Positions 42,623 through 52,357 of a DNA stretch of 64,000 bases are shown piece by piece. The notes below the pieces were generated by a model. It saw nothing but the letters and a program-made list of their open reading frames with translations. It did no database searches and was not told the origin of the DNA. The stretch lies in assembly GCA_022572185.1 (NCBI GenBank), contig JACZWL010000007.1, positions 24,379 through 88,378 on the forward strand. Reading direction: 5' to 3'. The position numbers and the translations under genes were made by a program. The stretch comes from Pseudomonadota bacterium. GTDB lineage: Bacteria; Pseudomonadota; Gammaproteobacteria; Steroidobacterales; Woeseiaceae. Positions within the stretch are counted from its first letter, which is position 1; each line of letters opens with the position of its first letter.

Positions 42623-43447
42623 TTAGCGCCGGTACGGTTTTCGGAACAGGATTACCGACAGATCGTCCGGTTTGCTCGGCTGCAGTTTTGACTCGTTGGT
42701 CATTCGATGATGGGCCAGTCTGGTCATTGATTCGATCGCCTTGTCGAGCGGTCCTTTGCGCATGATGTTGATGACTTCATCGATATGAATGTTGTCGGTC
42801 AGTCCGTCGCTTGCCAGGAGAACGGTATCCCTCGGCCGCAATTTGACCGCGGGTCCGATGTCGATGCGCATGTCATTGGTACCGATAAAGTTGGACACGA
42901 GGTGTCTTTCCTCGTGGTGCAGCGCCTCGCGCTTGCCGAGAAATCCGGCTTCGACGGCAAAGCCGGTTGGCGAGTGGACCATCGTCTGCGATTTGATGCG
43001 GCCCCGTTGCCCGACGATGATCGCCTCAGAGTCGCCGACCTGGTATGTACGCGCAATCAAACCCTCGATCGTGACCACGGTCATCGTCGTCGCGGCGCCG
43101 TTGCCGATGTCGAGTACGGCCTGATTCGCCGCTTCGATGCCGTCAAGTATGGCCGTGCGAAGCAGCATCGTTTCCGTCATTGCCGCTTGCAGCGTCTCGG
43201 CAAGCTTGGTGATCGCAGTCTGGGACGCGCGCCTTCCTGCCGGCAGCGCGCCGACTCCGTCGGCGACTGCCAGCACGACGGCATCATCTCCGTAGGGAAT
43301 GGCGGCGACGGTATCTTCGTTCTCTGTCTCTTTATCAGGCGAGCGGTCGGTATAAGCGACGATAGAACCACCCCCCAGTTGCGCCTCGATGCTGTCAGGC
43401 TCGGTCGCGCCGTCCAGCATGGCGATATTATCGCCAGACACGGTCAT
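42623..43447 (-). CDS. PP2C-family Ser/Thr protein phosphatase
   Basis: A 274-residue soluble phosphatase with the PP2C metal-binding motifs: NEDTVAA, VLAVADGVGALPAG, YQVGDSEAII, LLASDGLTDN and PDDLSVILF. It would reverse phosphorylation by the kinase encoded 25 bases upstream and probably by the transmembrane kinase of the nine-gene cluster. Similar to PppA/Stp1 in size. Confidence 0.9.
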   Translation of the reverse strand: MTVSGDNIAMLDGATEPDSIEAQLGGGSIVAYTDRSPDKETENEDTVAAIPYGDDAVVLAVADGVGALPAGRRASQTAITKLAETLQAAMTETMLLRTAILDGIEAANQAVLDIGNGAATTMTVVTIEGLIARTYQVGDSEAIIVGQRGRIKSQTMVHSPTGFAVEAGFLGKREALHHEERHLVSNFIGTNDMRIDIGPAVKLRPRDTVLLASDGLTDNIHIDEVINIMRKGPLDKAIESMTRLAHHRMTNESKLQPSKPDDLSVILFRKPYRR

Positions 43448-43472
43448 TCCTGTGATTTCCGGCTTCTGCGCA

Positions 43473-44759
43473 TTATTCCCGCCTTATCGGCTCTCTGCAC
43501 CAGGCACAGTAGTTCCAGTATTCTTTTACGACGCCCCACTTGCAGGCGCGGCAACGGTGTTTGCTCCCCTCAATCTTCCACGGCCGTCTGACCTTCATGC
43601 GACACCAGGGGCAATAGCGCATGAACGGCATCAATGGTTCCCGGCAGCGCTTATTTGCGCAGCGGCTCGTGTAGCGCTTATCCGGGTAAAAGCGGGTGGT
43701 TTCTGCTTTGAAGCCGGGGCCGTAACACCACGCACAGTAGTCCCAGTCGTTCTTGACGCCGCGTTCACAACGGGGGCAGTGCGCCGGCATGCGGCTGGCG
43801 GCGCCGCGCGCCGGATTATCGAAGCTGCACCAGGGACAGGCCTGCATGTTTTCTGCGACCGGCCCCTCGCAGCCGCGGCACTGATACTGTGTCTCCAGCA
43901 CGGTTCTGAATTGCCGTTGGAATTCGCGCCACTGCAACTGGCGCCAGGATCCGCCTTGTTTGCTGAGCCGTTTCGCACCCGAACGCCGTTGCCTGCGCGC
44001 CCGGCTCTGCAAGCGCACAAACGCAGCCTGCATCTGAATCGCGTTCCGGTACCTGTCCGCCGGGTCGAGTTGAATCGCCCGGCGCAACATCTCGGCAAAT
44101 TCCGGCCTGACCCGGTTCCTGAGTTGCTCGTTGCCGACCATCGGCCAGGCAAACGGCCATTCCGGCAGCTTGCCGGAAAACAGGCGGTACAGCACGAGCC
44201 CCAGTGAGAAAACGTCCGACTGAAATTTCGGGCGGCCCATGGCCTGCTCCGGCGCGATGTAATCGATCGTCCCGGAGCCCGAGGCTTTGAGTGTCCGCAG
44301 ACTGAGCTTGGCAAATCCGAAATCTGCGAGTTTCAGTTTATTGCCCGGAAACAAAATAAAGTTCTCGGGTTTGATGTCGCAGTGAATTATCTTGTGCTCA
44401 TGCGCGAACGCGAGAGAGCACAGCGCCTGCGCGGCAATATCAAGTGCGCTTGCCGTGGATATGCGTCTTACGATGCGATCGGCGAGCGACTCATCGCCGA
44501 GATCCATGGCGATGACAAGCCGGTCGTCGATGTAACTTGCGTTTTGCACCGACAATATATTCGGGTGCCGGAGTTTAACGGCGACCTTCACTTCGTGCAG
44601 CACCTGTTCTTCGGTGAGACCGCCGCTCACTTTAGGAATCTTGAGCGCGACTCTCGTTTGGTGAATCGTGTCGTACGCCCTGTAGACGTCGGCCAGAGGG
44701 CCGGACGCGATGCGGCTGATGATTCGATACTTACCAAGTTTTTGCCGGGCGCGGAGCAT
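43473..44759 (-). CDS. Cytosolic Ser/Thr protein kinase with four C-terminal zinc ribbons
   Basis: A 428-residue protein. Kinase core at 10-265: Lys40 in RVALKIPKV, catalytic HCDIKPENFIL at 126-136 (Asp128; HRD reads HCD) and DFG at 146-148. The Arg-to-Cys change makes it a non-RD kinase, usually not controlled by activation-loop phosphorylation. Residues 290-428 hold four Cys-x2-Cys ribbon modules (CRGC/CPWC, CPRC/CAWC, CANKRC/CPWC, CRAC/CAWC). No membrane span. It is 16 bases downstream of the thiolase gene. Confidence 0.9.
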   Translation of the reverse strand: MLRARQKLGKYRIISRIASGPLADVYRAYDTIHQTRVALKIPKVSGGLTEEQVLHEVKVAVKLRHPNILSVQNASYIDDRLVIAMDLGDESLADRIVRRISTASALDIAAQALCSLAFAHEHKIIHCDIKPENFILFPGNKLKLADFGFAKLSLRTLKASGSGTIDYIAPEQAMGRPKFQSDVFSLGLVLYRLFSGKLPEWPFAWPMVGNEQLRNRVRPEFAEMLRRAIQLDPADRYRNAIQMQAAFVRLQSRARRQRRSGAKRLSKQGGSWRQLQWREFQRQFRTVLETQYQCRGCEGPVAENMQACPWCSFDNPARGAASRMPAHCPRCERGVKNDWDYCAWCYGPGFKAETTRFYPDKRYTSRCANKRCREPLMPFMRYCPWCRMKVRRPWKIEGSKHRCRACKWGVVKEYWNYCAWCREPIRRE

Positions 44760-44775
44760 TGCGCGTCAACCAACC

Positions 44776-45957
44776 TCAAACGATCTCAAACAGTCCGGCC
44801 GCGCCCATGCCGCCGCCGACGCACATCGTACACATGACAAACTTGGCATTGCGCCGTTTTCCTTCAATCAAGGCGTGACCGACCAGCCGCGCGCCCGACA
44901 TGCCATAAGGATGCCCGATAGAAATCGCACCGCCGTTTACATTGAGCAACTCGTTCGGTATGCCTAGCGTGTCGCGACAATAAATGACCTGCACGGCAAA
45001 TGCCTCGTTGAGTTCCCACAGGCCAATGTCGTCCATTGTAAGGCCGCTTCTCTCCAGCAACTTCGGAACGGCATAGATGGGTCCGATGCCCATCTCGTCC
45101 GGTTCCGTGCCGGCCACGGCGATACCACGATAGATACCGAGTGGCTCAAGCCCCCTTTTCTCGGCGAGTTTGCTGTCCATCACGACTGCAGCCGAGGCGC
45201 CATCTGAAAGCTGGCTCGCATTCCCGGCTGTGATATGGCCGTTCTCGAACACAGTTTTAAGCCCACTCAATCCTTCAAGCGTCGTGTCAGGCCGGTTGCC
45301 TTCGTCTTTCTCGAGTGTTACTTCGTGAAAACTGATTTCTTGCGTCTCCTTGTCCATGACGCCCTTGCTGACTGTAATCGGCACAATCTCGTCGTCGAAC
45401 GCGCCCGCTTCCTGCGCCGCTGCCGTCCGCTGCTGACTTTGCAGTGCAAACTCATCCTGTTGCTCACGGCTGATGCCGTAACGTTTTGTGACGACTTCGG
45501 CCGTCTCCAGCATCGTCATATAGATGTCGGGTACCGCTGCAAGTGCGTTGGGATCCGACGCCCGGTGCCGGTTGTAGTGTTCATTTTGTACCAGGCTGAT
45601 CGATTCGAGGCCACCACCGACAACGATCGGCATGTTGTCTTCGAGGACCTGTTTTGCGGCGATAGCGATCGCCATCATGCCCGACGAACACTGCCGGTCG
45701 ACAGACATGCCGGCGACGGTTACGGGCAGGCCGGCCGCAAGCAATGATTGACGTGCTACGTTCTGCCCGCTCGAGCCCTGCTGCATTGCGCAGCCCATGA
45801 TGACGTCATCGATCTCATCGGCTTCGACGCCAGCGCGCCTCACGGCCTCGCGAATGGCGTGCGCGCCCAGTGTCGGCGCTTCAGTGTTGTTGAAGGCTCC
45901 CCTGTAAGCTTTGCCTATCGCTGTGCGTGCCGTAGATACAATGACCGCTTCTTTCAC
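44776..45957 (-). CDS. Acetyl-CoA C-acyltransferase (thiolase)
   Basis: A 393-residue thiolase cleaving 3-ketoacyl-CoA in beta-oxidation. Active-site Cys90 in [11 protein letters not shown], His in [14 protein letters not shown] and second Cys in [11 protein letters not shown] are all present. It ends a MaoC-SDR-thiolase run with 28-29 base gaps, which together provide the hydration, dehydrogenation and thiolysis steps. Confidence 0.92.
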   Translation of the reverse strand: MKEAVIVSTARTAIGKAYRGAFNNTEAPTLGAHAIREAVRRAGVEADEIDDVIMGCAMQQGSSGQNVARQSLLAAGLPVTVAGMSVDRQCSSGMMAIAIAAKQVLEDNMPIVVGGGLESISLVQNEHYNRHRASDPNALAAVPDIYMTMLETAEVVTKRYGISREQQDEFALQSQQRTAAAQEAGAFDDEIVPITVSKGVMDKETQEISFHEVTLEKDEGNRPDTTLEGLSGLKTVFENGHITAGNASQLSDGASAAVVMDSKLAEKRGLEPLGIYRGIAVAGTEPDEMGIGPIYAVPKLLERSGLTMDDIGLWELNEAFAVQVIYCRDTLGIPNELLNVNGGAISIGHPYGMSGARLVGHALIEGKRRNAKFVMCTMCVGGGMGAAGLFEIV

Positions 45958-45985
45958 GATTTACTCCTGTTCTGCGTCTTGTGGC

Positions 45986-46906
45986 TTATTCAAGTTTGAT
46001 ACCGAGCGTTCTTGCGGCTCCGGCGAGAAATTTCTCGGTCTGCTCGCCGCCAAACTGCAACTCCCGCATGCCTTCCGTCTCGGCAATCTTGTCCCAGCCC
46101 GCGGCGACGTTTTCGGCGTCCAGGCTATCGGGTTTCAGAAAAATGCCGGGTGTCTCCTGAATCGTTACCTTTGCAAAGCCGCCGGCACCCGCGGCGATAA
46201 TTTGCCTGCTTGGCGCATCTTCGCTGCACATGAAAATTACGGCCGGCGTTACCGCCTCGGGTCGCAGTAATGCCAGTAAATTCTCCGGTATCACGTCCTC
46301 CGTCATTCTCGTCGCCGCGATCGGCGACAACGCGTTGACCCTGATACCGTATTTGTGACCTTCCAGGCCCAGTGTGTTCATCAGGCCAACCAGCGCCATC
46401 TTGGCCGCAGCGTAGTTGGACTGGCCGAAGTTACCGTACAGGCCGGTGGACGAGGTCGTCATGACGATGCGGCCATATTGCCGCTCGCGCATATGTTCCC
46501 ATACGGCCTTGGTGCAATTGACCGAGCCTTTCAGATGAACGTCCATGACCATCTGAAAATCCGCAAGGTCCATTTTCGCAAAGGTCTTGTCCCTGAGGAT
46601 TCCGGCATTGTTGACCAGCACATCGATCCTGCCCCACTTGTCGATCGCCTGCCCTACCATTGCCTCGACCTGATCATACTCGGCGACATTCGCAGCATTC
46701 GCGATCGCCTCACCGCCGCTGCCGACGATTTCTTCGACCACGGCCTGTGCCGCTTTGCTCGAGCCACCGGAGCCGTCACGGGCGCCACCCAGATCATTGA
46801 CGACGACACGCGCACCTCGCCGCGCAAATTCCAGAACATGAGATTTTCCCAGGCCATTGGCCGATCCCGTAACGATCACGACCTGATCGTCAAATCGAAT
46901 GGTCAT
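45986..46906 (-). CDS. Short-chain dehydrogenase, 3-hydroxyacyl-CoA dehydrogenase type (MFE-2-like)
   Basis: A 306-residue SDR: NAD-binding TGSANGLGKS at 14-23, NNAG, and catalytic Ser-Tyr-Lys in TTSSTGLYG and SNYAAAKMALVG. The sequence VVVNDLGGARDGSGGSSKAA and the longer C-terminus match the dehydrogenase part of peroxisomal multifunctional enzyme 2. The MaoC-type hydratase next to it is the partner domain of that enzyme, here a separate gene. Confidence 0.88.
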   Translation of the reverse strand: MTIRFDDQVVIVTGSANGLGKSHVLEFARRGARVVVNDLGGARDGSGGSSKAAQAVVEEIVGSGGEAIANAANVAEYDQVEAMVGQAIDKWGRIDVLVNNAGILRDKTFAKMDLADFQMVMDVHLKGSVNCTKAVWEHMRERQYGRIVMTTSSTGLYGNFGQSNYAAAKMALVGLMNTLGLEGHKYGIRVNALSPIAATRMTEDVIPENLLALLRPEAVTPAVIFMCSEDAPSRQIIAAGAGGFAKVTIQETPGIFLKPDSLDAENVAAGWDKIAETEGMRELQFGGEQTEKFLAGAARTLGIKLE

Positions 46907-46935
46907 TTTGTTAATTCCTCAAAAAATGTTTCAGC

Positions 46936-47394
46936 TTACTGAACGATGAACATGCTAAGAATTTCTGCGACGAGCGCCGGTTTATCTTCGCCCTTGATTT
47001 CAATCACGATCTCGTTTTTTGCCAGTAGCCGCCCCGGGGCTTTTTCATTCACTTCCTTGAAGGTTACCCTGCCACGGACTTCGCTGTTAACCAATACGGG
47101 CTGCAGAAAGCGCACCTTGTCCGAGCCGTAGTTGAGGACCATCACCGCGTTGTCGGGTACCACGGAGCACTCCGACAGAAAGTGCGAAATCAGCGACATG
47201 GTCAGATAGCCATGCGCAATGGTCGCGCCGAACGGCGTTTGTGCCGCTTTTTCCTCATCGATGTGGATAAATTGGTGATCCAGCGTCGCATCGGCAAAAC
47301 GGTTGATCCTGTCCTGGTCGATCAATATCCAGTCGGATGGGTCAGTCGGTTTATCGATGTACTGGCCGAGTTCTTCTATTGGCACAGTCGGCAT
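46936..47394 (-). CDS. MaoC-family (R)-enoyl-CoA hydratase
   Basis: A 152-residue hot-dog-fold hydratase. The signature FADATLDHQFIHIDEEKA with downstream FGATIAHGYLTMSL includes the catalytic Asp and His of R-specific enoyl-CoA hydratases. It is first in the run with the SDR and thiolase genes, which argues for a fatty acid or side-chain degradation role. Confidence 0.9.
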   Translation of the reverse strand: MPTVPIEELGQYIDKPTDPSDWILIDQDRINRFADATLDHQFIHIDEEKAAQTPFGATIAHGYLTMSLISHFLSECSVVPDNAVMVLNYGSDKVRFLQPVLVNSEVRGRVTFKEVNEKAPGRLLAKNEIVIEIKGEDKPALVAEILSMFIVQ

Positions 47395-47466
47395 TGTTCT
47401 TATCTCCTTTGATTCGAAGTGTACCGGCTTTAAAAGGAAATGGTGCCGGACACTGACTTATTCGGC

Positions 47467-47580
47467 GGACATGGATTGCGATGCTTGCCTCAGAGACCGT
47501 GGCCCGCAGGGATGCGGGCCCCGAGCCTACATGGACGTACTTGCGGCGTGTCTCTGAGGCAAGCATCGCAATCCATGTCC
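47467..47580. mobile_element. 114-bp element with 31-bp perfect inverted repeats
   Basis: The left arm (47467-47497, beginning GGACATGGATTGCGATGC) is exactly complementary to 47550-47580. The 52-base interior has its own stem, GGCCCGCAGGGATGCGGGCC, and CCTACATGGACGTACTTGCG. No coding capacity. It lies between maoC and glpK. It is probably a non-autonomous mobile or regulatory repeat; no other copy is in the window. Confidence 0.8.
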
Positions 47581-47637
47581 TTTCAATCGTGGTACCAACT
47601 TTATGAAACAGCGCTGAATCCGTCCTTTTTTTTCGGC

Positions 47638-49116
47638 TTACGTCTTTACACGCGCTACGGCGTCAAGCCAGCCTTTGTACAGGCGATCCCGTTGCGTATC
47701 CTTCATATCAGGCTCGAACAACGCGTCGCGCCGCCAGAGATTTTGCAGGGCTTCGGTCGATGCAAATATGCCACTGGTCAATCCCGCCAGATAAGCTGCG
47801 CCGAGCACAGTCGACTCGACATTTTTCGGGCGCTCGACGGTCAGGTTCAGAATGTCCGACAGGAATTGCAGGAACCAGTCGTTGGCAACCATACCGCCGT
47901 CGACTCTTATGATGCTTGGTTGAATGCCGTCGTCCGCCATCGCGTTGATCAGGTCCTTCGTTTGATAGGCCACAGCCTGCAGCGTAGCCGTCACGATTTC
48001 GCTGATACCGCTGTCTCGGGACAGGCCGAGGATCGCGCCGCGTGCATCCGGGTCCCAGTACGGTGCGCCGAGACCGGCAAACGCTGGCACGACGTGCACG
48101 TTCTCCACGATTCCGGAGGCTTCGGCGATGGCAGCCGAAACTTCCGCCGAGTCGATGATCTTGATCTGGTCCCGCAACCACTGTATCGCCGATCCGGCAA
48201 CAAAGATGCTGCCCTCTATGCCGTACGTGACTTTGCCATTCAGCCGGTATGCGACCGTCGTCAACAATTTGTTCCTCGACTGAAGCGCTGTCTCACCGGT
48301 GTTGGCGATGACAAAGCAACCCGTACCGTATGTGCTCTTGGTCATACCGGTCTCAAAACCGGCCTGCCCTATCAACGCTGCCTGTTGATCACCGGCAACT
48401 CCGCACACCGGTATCGCAGCGCCGAGTACGGACGCGTCCGTCAAGCCGTATTCCGCTGCGCTGTCCTTGACTTGCGGCAACATCGACTCAGGAATGTCAA
48501 AGAGTTCAAGCAACTCGTCGTCCCAATCCTGCGTGTGAATATTGAATAGCATGGTGCGCGACGCATTGGTCGCATCAGTCGCATGCACAAGGCCGCCGGT
48601 CAGGCGCCAGAGAAGAAAAGCATCCACAGTGCCGAACGCAAGCTTTCCGTCTGTTGCCATCTGGCGCGCATTCGGTACCTCGTCCAGAATCCAGGCGAGC
48701 TTGGTGGCCGAGAAATACGGATCGAGGCGCAATCCCGTCTTGGCGATAACGGTCTCTTCCGCACCCTTGTCTTTGAGTTTCCGGCAGTACGGGGCGGTTC
48801 GCCGATCCTGCCAGACGATGGCCCTGTGCACACACTCGCCGGTATCGCGATGCCAGACCAGCGTTGTCTCACGCTGATTGGTGATTCCGATGGCGGCAAT
48901 CTGATCCAGGCTTGCGCCGCTCTCTTGCAGAGCCTTTTTGGTGACACTGAGCACCGAGCCCCATATTTCTTCCGGATCGTGCTCCACCCAGCCCGGCTGT
49001 GGATATTCCTGGGGAAATTCCTGTTGGGCGCTGGCGACGACGGCAGCCGTGCTGTCGAAGACCACCGCGCGACTGCTACTCGTGCCCTGGTCGATTGCCA
49101 GCAGGTATTGTGTCAC
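47638..49116 (-). CDS. glpK: Glycerol kinase
   Basis: Phosphorylates glycerol to glycerol-3-phosphate. The 492-residue FGGY kinase begins [17 protein letters not shown] and has [19 protein letters not shown] and [17 protein letters not shown]. coli GlpK is 502. GTG start overlaps the thioesterase stop (GTGA). The last of three genes in an overlapping operon with aacS and the thioesterase. Confidence 0.95.
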   Translation of the reverse strand: MTQYLLAIDQGTSSSRAVVFDSTAAVVASAQQEFPQEYPQPGWVEHDPEEIWGSVLSVTKKALQESGASLDQIAAIGITNQRETTLVWHRDTGECVHRAIVWQDRRTAPYCRKLKDKGAEETVIAKTGLRLDPYFSATKLAWILDEVPNARQMATDGKLAFGTVDAFLLWRLTGGLVHATDATNASRTMLFNIHTQDWDDELLELFDIPESMLPQVKDSAAEYGLTDASVLGAAIPVCGVAGDQQAALIGQAGFETGMTKSTYGTGCFVIANTGETALQSRNKLLTTVAYRLNGKVTYGIEGSIFVAGSAIQWLRDQIKIIDSAEVSAAIAEASGIVENVHVVPAFAGLGAPYWDPDARGAILGLSRDSGISEIVTATLQAVAYQTKDLINAMADDGIQPSIIRVDGGMVANDWFLQFLSDILNLTVERPKNVESTVLGAAYLAGLTSGIFASTEALQNLWRRDALFEPDMKDTQRDRLYKGWLDAVARVKT

Positions 49117-49640
49117 CGGTCTACGCCTGTAAACACTGGATTATTCAGCCTGATTTTTTGGCCAAGCTCGGGCGGCCTGGGCAAAACGCCCTGACGCTCG
49201 GTAAATTTCTGCAGCGCCGACAATATGGATTGAGGCCATGGCGTTACTCGCCGGCTGGTCAGATCAACGTGCAGATTCATCCACTCGGCCGTTGCAGCCA
49301 GGTAGTGTTCGTCCGCGTGATACAAACGCTGAAACTGGTGGATACGCTTCTCATCGTAGGCCAGAATCTGTGACGTGACGAGAAACGGCGCGCCTTGCTT
49401 GAGCTCCATTTGATAGGTGATGTGGCATTCGACCGCGAACGTCGAACAATTGCTGGTCTCGACATATGCAGATGTGATGCCCAGCTGGTCCCAGAGCGCT
49501 TCTACCCCATGATCGAACGCGAGCACATAGTAAGCAACGTTCATATGGCCGTTAAGATCGATCCATTCGGGCAGGACTTTGCCACTTGCGATCGAGACAC
49601 CCGCGGTTTCTTCACAGGCTGGCTGGTCCACGGTCATCAT
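49113..49640 (-). CDS. 4HBT-family acyl-CoA thioesterase
   Basis: A 175-residue hot-dog thioesterase: [20 protein letters not shown] holds the usual His-Asn-Met and Asp/Glu residues, and [20 protein letters not shown] the central helix and strands. It overlaps the acetoacetyl-CoA synthetase stop by four bases and the glpK start by four. Substrate unknown; carnitine or acyl-CoA intermediates are plausible. Confidence 0.85.
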   Translation of the reverse strand: MMTVDQPACEETAGVSIASGKVLPEWIDLNGHMNVAYYVLAFDHGVEALWDQLGITSAYVETSNCSTFAVECHITYQMELKQGAPFLVTSQILAYDEKRIHQFQRLYHADEHYLAATAEWMNLHVDLTSRRVTPWPQSILSALQKFTERQGVLPRPPELGQKIRLNNPVFTGVDR

Positions 49641-51688
49641 TCCACTGCCAGTTCGGCCAGATCGCGAAAATATTCCAGTGCTCCGGGGTTCGCCAGCGCA
49701 TCCGTATTCTTGACTTCCTCTCCGTGTACGGCAGATCGAACCGCAAGCTCCACAATCTTACCGCTGATTGTCCTTGGAATCTCCGGCACCGCAATGATTT
49801 TGGCAGGAACGTGACGCGGCGTTGTATTGTCCCGAATGACCTTGCGAATTTTTTGCTTTAAATCTTCATCGAGTTCAATGCCGTCCCGGAGCACCACAAA
49901 AAGGACGACGCGTACATCATCGTCCCAGTTCTGAGCGATGGCTATGCTCTCCAGAATTTCGTCGAGCTTCTCTACCTGCCGGTAAATTTCCGCGGTCCCG
50001 ATACGAACCCCGCCCGGGTTCAGGACAGCATCCGAGCGGCCGTGTATCAGCATGCCACCCCTGTTCGTGATTTCCGCATAGTCCCCATGCGCCCATACGC
50101 CGGGGAATCGCTCGAAGTAAGCGGCATGATATTTCGCATTGTCGGGATCGTTCCAGAATCCGACCGGCATCGAGGGAAATGCCCTGGTGCAGACCAGCTC
50201 ACCGTCTTCATTCCTTATCGATTCACCATGTTCGTCGAAAATCTCGACCGCCATACCGAGCGCGATGCACTGCAACTCGCCGCGCCGCACCGGCAGTATC
50301 GGATTGCCGGTGGCAAAACAGCTGATAATGTCGGTGCCGCCGGAGATCGACGCAAGCTGGACGTCTTCGGAGATCGCGTCATAGACATAGTCGAAGCTCT
50401 CGGGCGCCAGCGGCGAACCGGTCGAGAGAACGGCCCGCAAGTCTGCCAGTTTGAATTCGTCCTTCGGCCGCAAGCCCGCTTTTTGCAGTGCCGATATGTA
50501 TTTTGCGCTGGTGCCGAAGACGGTCAGTTTTTCATCCTCGGCCATCTTCCAAAGAACCCGGCCGTCATCGAAAAATGGTGATCCATCGTAAAGAATGATC
50601 GTCGCACCCGAGGCGAGGCCGCTGACGAGCCAGTTCCACATCATCCAGCCACAGGTCGTGAAATAGAACAGACGATCACCGCCCCCAATGTCCAGATGAA
50701 GCACGTGCTCTTTCAGGTGTTGCAAAAGCGTCCCGCCGACACCGTGAACGATGCATTTGGGGATACCTGTCGTACCGGACGAGTACATGATGTAAAGCGG
50801 GTGATCGAACTCGACCTGGGTAAACTCGAGCGTCGCGTCTTTTATGGCGAAATCCTGCCAGCGTACCGCAGCACGGATGTCGTCGATCCGGAAATCCCGG
50901 CTCGCAAACGCGGCGATAACCGTGCATTCAATGCTGTCGATGGCTTCGAGAACGCCCTTGACTGATTCAAGGCAATCATGCCGCTTGCCCTTGTAAAAAT
51001 ACCCGTCTGCGCAAAACAATACTCTCGGCTTGATCTGTCCGAAACGATCTACAATTCCATTAATGCCGAAGTCGGGGGAACATGAGGACCAGATAGCACC
51101 GATGCCGGTAGTCGCCAGCATCGCGATGATCGCCTCCGGACAGTTCGGTAAAAAACCGGCAACACGGTCGCCTTTCACAACTCCGGCTGACCGTAATGCC
51201 TGAGCGATGCCCGCGACGGCCTGCCGCAACTCCTCGAAGCTCAGCTCGCTCCTCGCACCGTTTTCTCCACAAAAAACAATGGCCGCCCGGTCACCGCTGT
51301 GGCGCAGGAGATGTTCGGCAAAATTGAGCTCGCTGCCCGAGAACCATTTGGCCGTGGTCATGTCCCCGGGCTGTATGAGCACCTCGTCGGCAGATTTGCT
51401 GAAGCGTACCTCGCAAAAGTCACATAGCGCCTGCCAGAATTCCACGGGTTCATCGATCGACCACTGATACAGGTCGTCGTATGTATCGAATGACCGCTTT
51501 TTCATGAAGCGATACATCGCCGTTTTTTTCAGGCGTTCCGTGTCCGGCTGCCAGATGATGGGGTTCTCGGTCAATCGCGGCTCCCGCGAATCAAGAAGAG
51601 CAATTATCTCAACAAATCGCAGGGAGTCCACATCTGGCGCTTGTGTCTGCAGTCTCGCTCGCGTCATACTCGGCAAATATCCGACCAT
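49637..51688 (-). CDS. aacS: Acetoacetyl-CoA synthetase
   Basis: A 683-residue ANL-family ligase activating acetoacetate with ATP and CoA. AMP-binding motif YIMYSSGTTGIPKCIVHGVGG, signature SISGGTDIISCF and VLNPGGVRIGTAEIYRQVE are present; the N-terminus IIWQPDTERLKKTAMYRFM matches the usual AacS start region. The frame carries about 40 residues before that, so a start downstream of ATG 51688 is possible. Divergent from the peroxiredoxin gene. Confidence 0.92.
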   Translation of the reverse strand: MVGYLPSMTRARLQTQAPDVDSLRFVEIIALLDSREPRLTENPIIWQPDTERLKKTAMYRFMKKRSFDTYDDLYQWSIDEPVEFWQALCDFCEVRFSKSADEVLIQPGDMTTAKWFSGSELNFAEHLLRHSGDRAAIVFCGENGARSELSFEELRQAVAGIAQALRSAGVVKGDRVAGFLPNCPEAIIAMLATTGIGAIWSSCSPDFGINGIVDRFGQIKPRVLFCADGYFYKGKRHDCLESVKGVLEAIDSIECTVIAAFASRDFRIDDIRAAVRWQDFAIKDATLEFTQVEFDHPLYIMYSSGTTGIPKCIVHGVGGTLLQHLKEHVLHLDIGGGDRLFYFTTCGWMMWNWLVSGLASGATIILYDGSPFFDDGRVLWKMAEDEKLTVFGTSAKYISALQKAGLRPKDEFKLADLRAVLSTGSPLAPESFDYVYDAISEDVQLASISGGTDIISCFATGNPILPVRRGELQCIALGMAVEIFDEHGESIRNEDGELVCTRAFPSMPVGFWNDPDNAKYHAAYFERFPGVWAHGDYAEITNRGGMLIHGRSDAVLNPGGVRIGTAEIYRQVEKLDEILESIAIAQNWDDDVRVVLFVVLRDGIELDEDLKQKIRKVIRDNTTPRHVPAKIIAVPEIPRTISGKIVELAVRSAVHGEEVKNTDALANPGALEYFRDLAELAVE

Positions 51689-51735
51689 TAACGGAAAACA
51701 TCGCGGCTACGGGCATCTGCTCTCGGGAGATCGAC

Positions 51736-52323
51736 ATGCCGGACAATCTTGCATGGATGATAGGCGCAGCAGTCATACTGCTTATCGCCGTCGTCTGGAT
51801 GTTCCTCAGGATGAAGCGTGGGCCGAGCGTTCCTGTCGCTCTTCGGCCGGGCCGGTCATTGCCGGACTTCGTGGCAACCGACGAGCAAGGCAACCCGGTC
51901 CGCTCCACACAATTGATCGGGTCTCCGACGGTAATGCTGTTCGTTCGGGGCAACTGGTGTCCGTTTTGCACCAGTCAGGTCGCAGACCTGACCAGGCACT
52001 ACAAAGACATCGTGGATCTTGGCGCCAAGCTCATTTTCGTCTCGCCAAAACCCCTCGAGACGACTCGCCGCGTAGCAGAGTTTTTTGAAGTCGAATTCGA
52101 CTTCTGGCTGGACGATCAGCTCAACGCAGCGAAGCAACTGGACCTGGTCATGGTCGCCGCGGTGCCCAGCGATCATCGCAAAGAATACGGCGAGGATACG
52201 GTCTGGCCAACGGCACTGGTTATCGATGCGGCAGGCATCATACGGTTTTCCGATGTGTCAAGTACTATCGTCGACCGGCCGGATCCGAAACTGCTGCTGA
52301 ACGAATTGAGAAAACTGCAGTGA
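51736..52323 (+). CDS. Membrane-anchored peroxiredoxin/thioredoxin-fold protein (AhpC/TSA)
   Basis: A 195-residue protein with an N-terminal span (WMIGAAVILLIAVVWMFL) then an AhpC/TSA domain. The redox centre reads RGNWCPFCTSQ, a CxxC unlike the single peroxidatic Cys of typical peroxiredoxins, as in bacterial AhpC-like thiol reductases. ATG 51736 follows GGGAGA. A downstream hairpin (GGTCCC / GGGACC, 52325-52343) separates it from the convergent dehydrogenase. Confidence 0.82.
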   Translation: MPDNLAWMIGAAVILLIAVVWMFLRMKRGPSVPVALRPGRSLPDFVATDEQGNPVRSTQLIGSPTVMLFVRGNWCPFCTSQVADLTRHYKDIVDLGAKLIFVSPKPLETTRRVAEFFEVEFDFWLDDQLNAAKQLDLVMVAAVPSDHRKEYGEDTVWPTALVIDAAGIIRFSDVSSTIVDRPDPKLLLNELRKLQ

Positions 52324-52357
52324 GGGTCCCGATTAATGGGACCAAAGCGTTTCCGGA

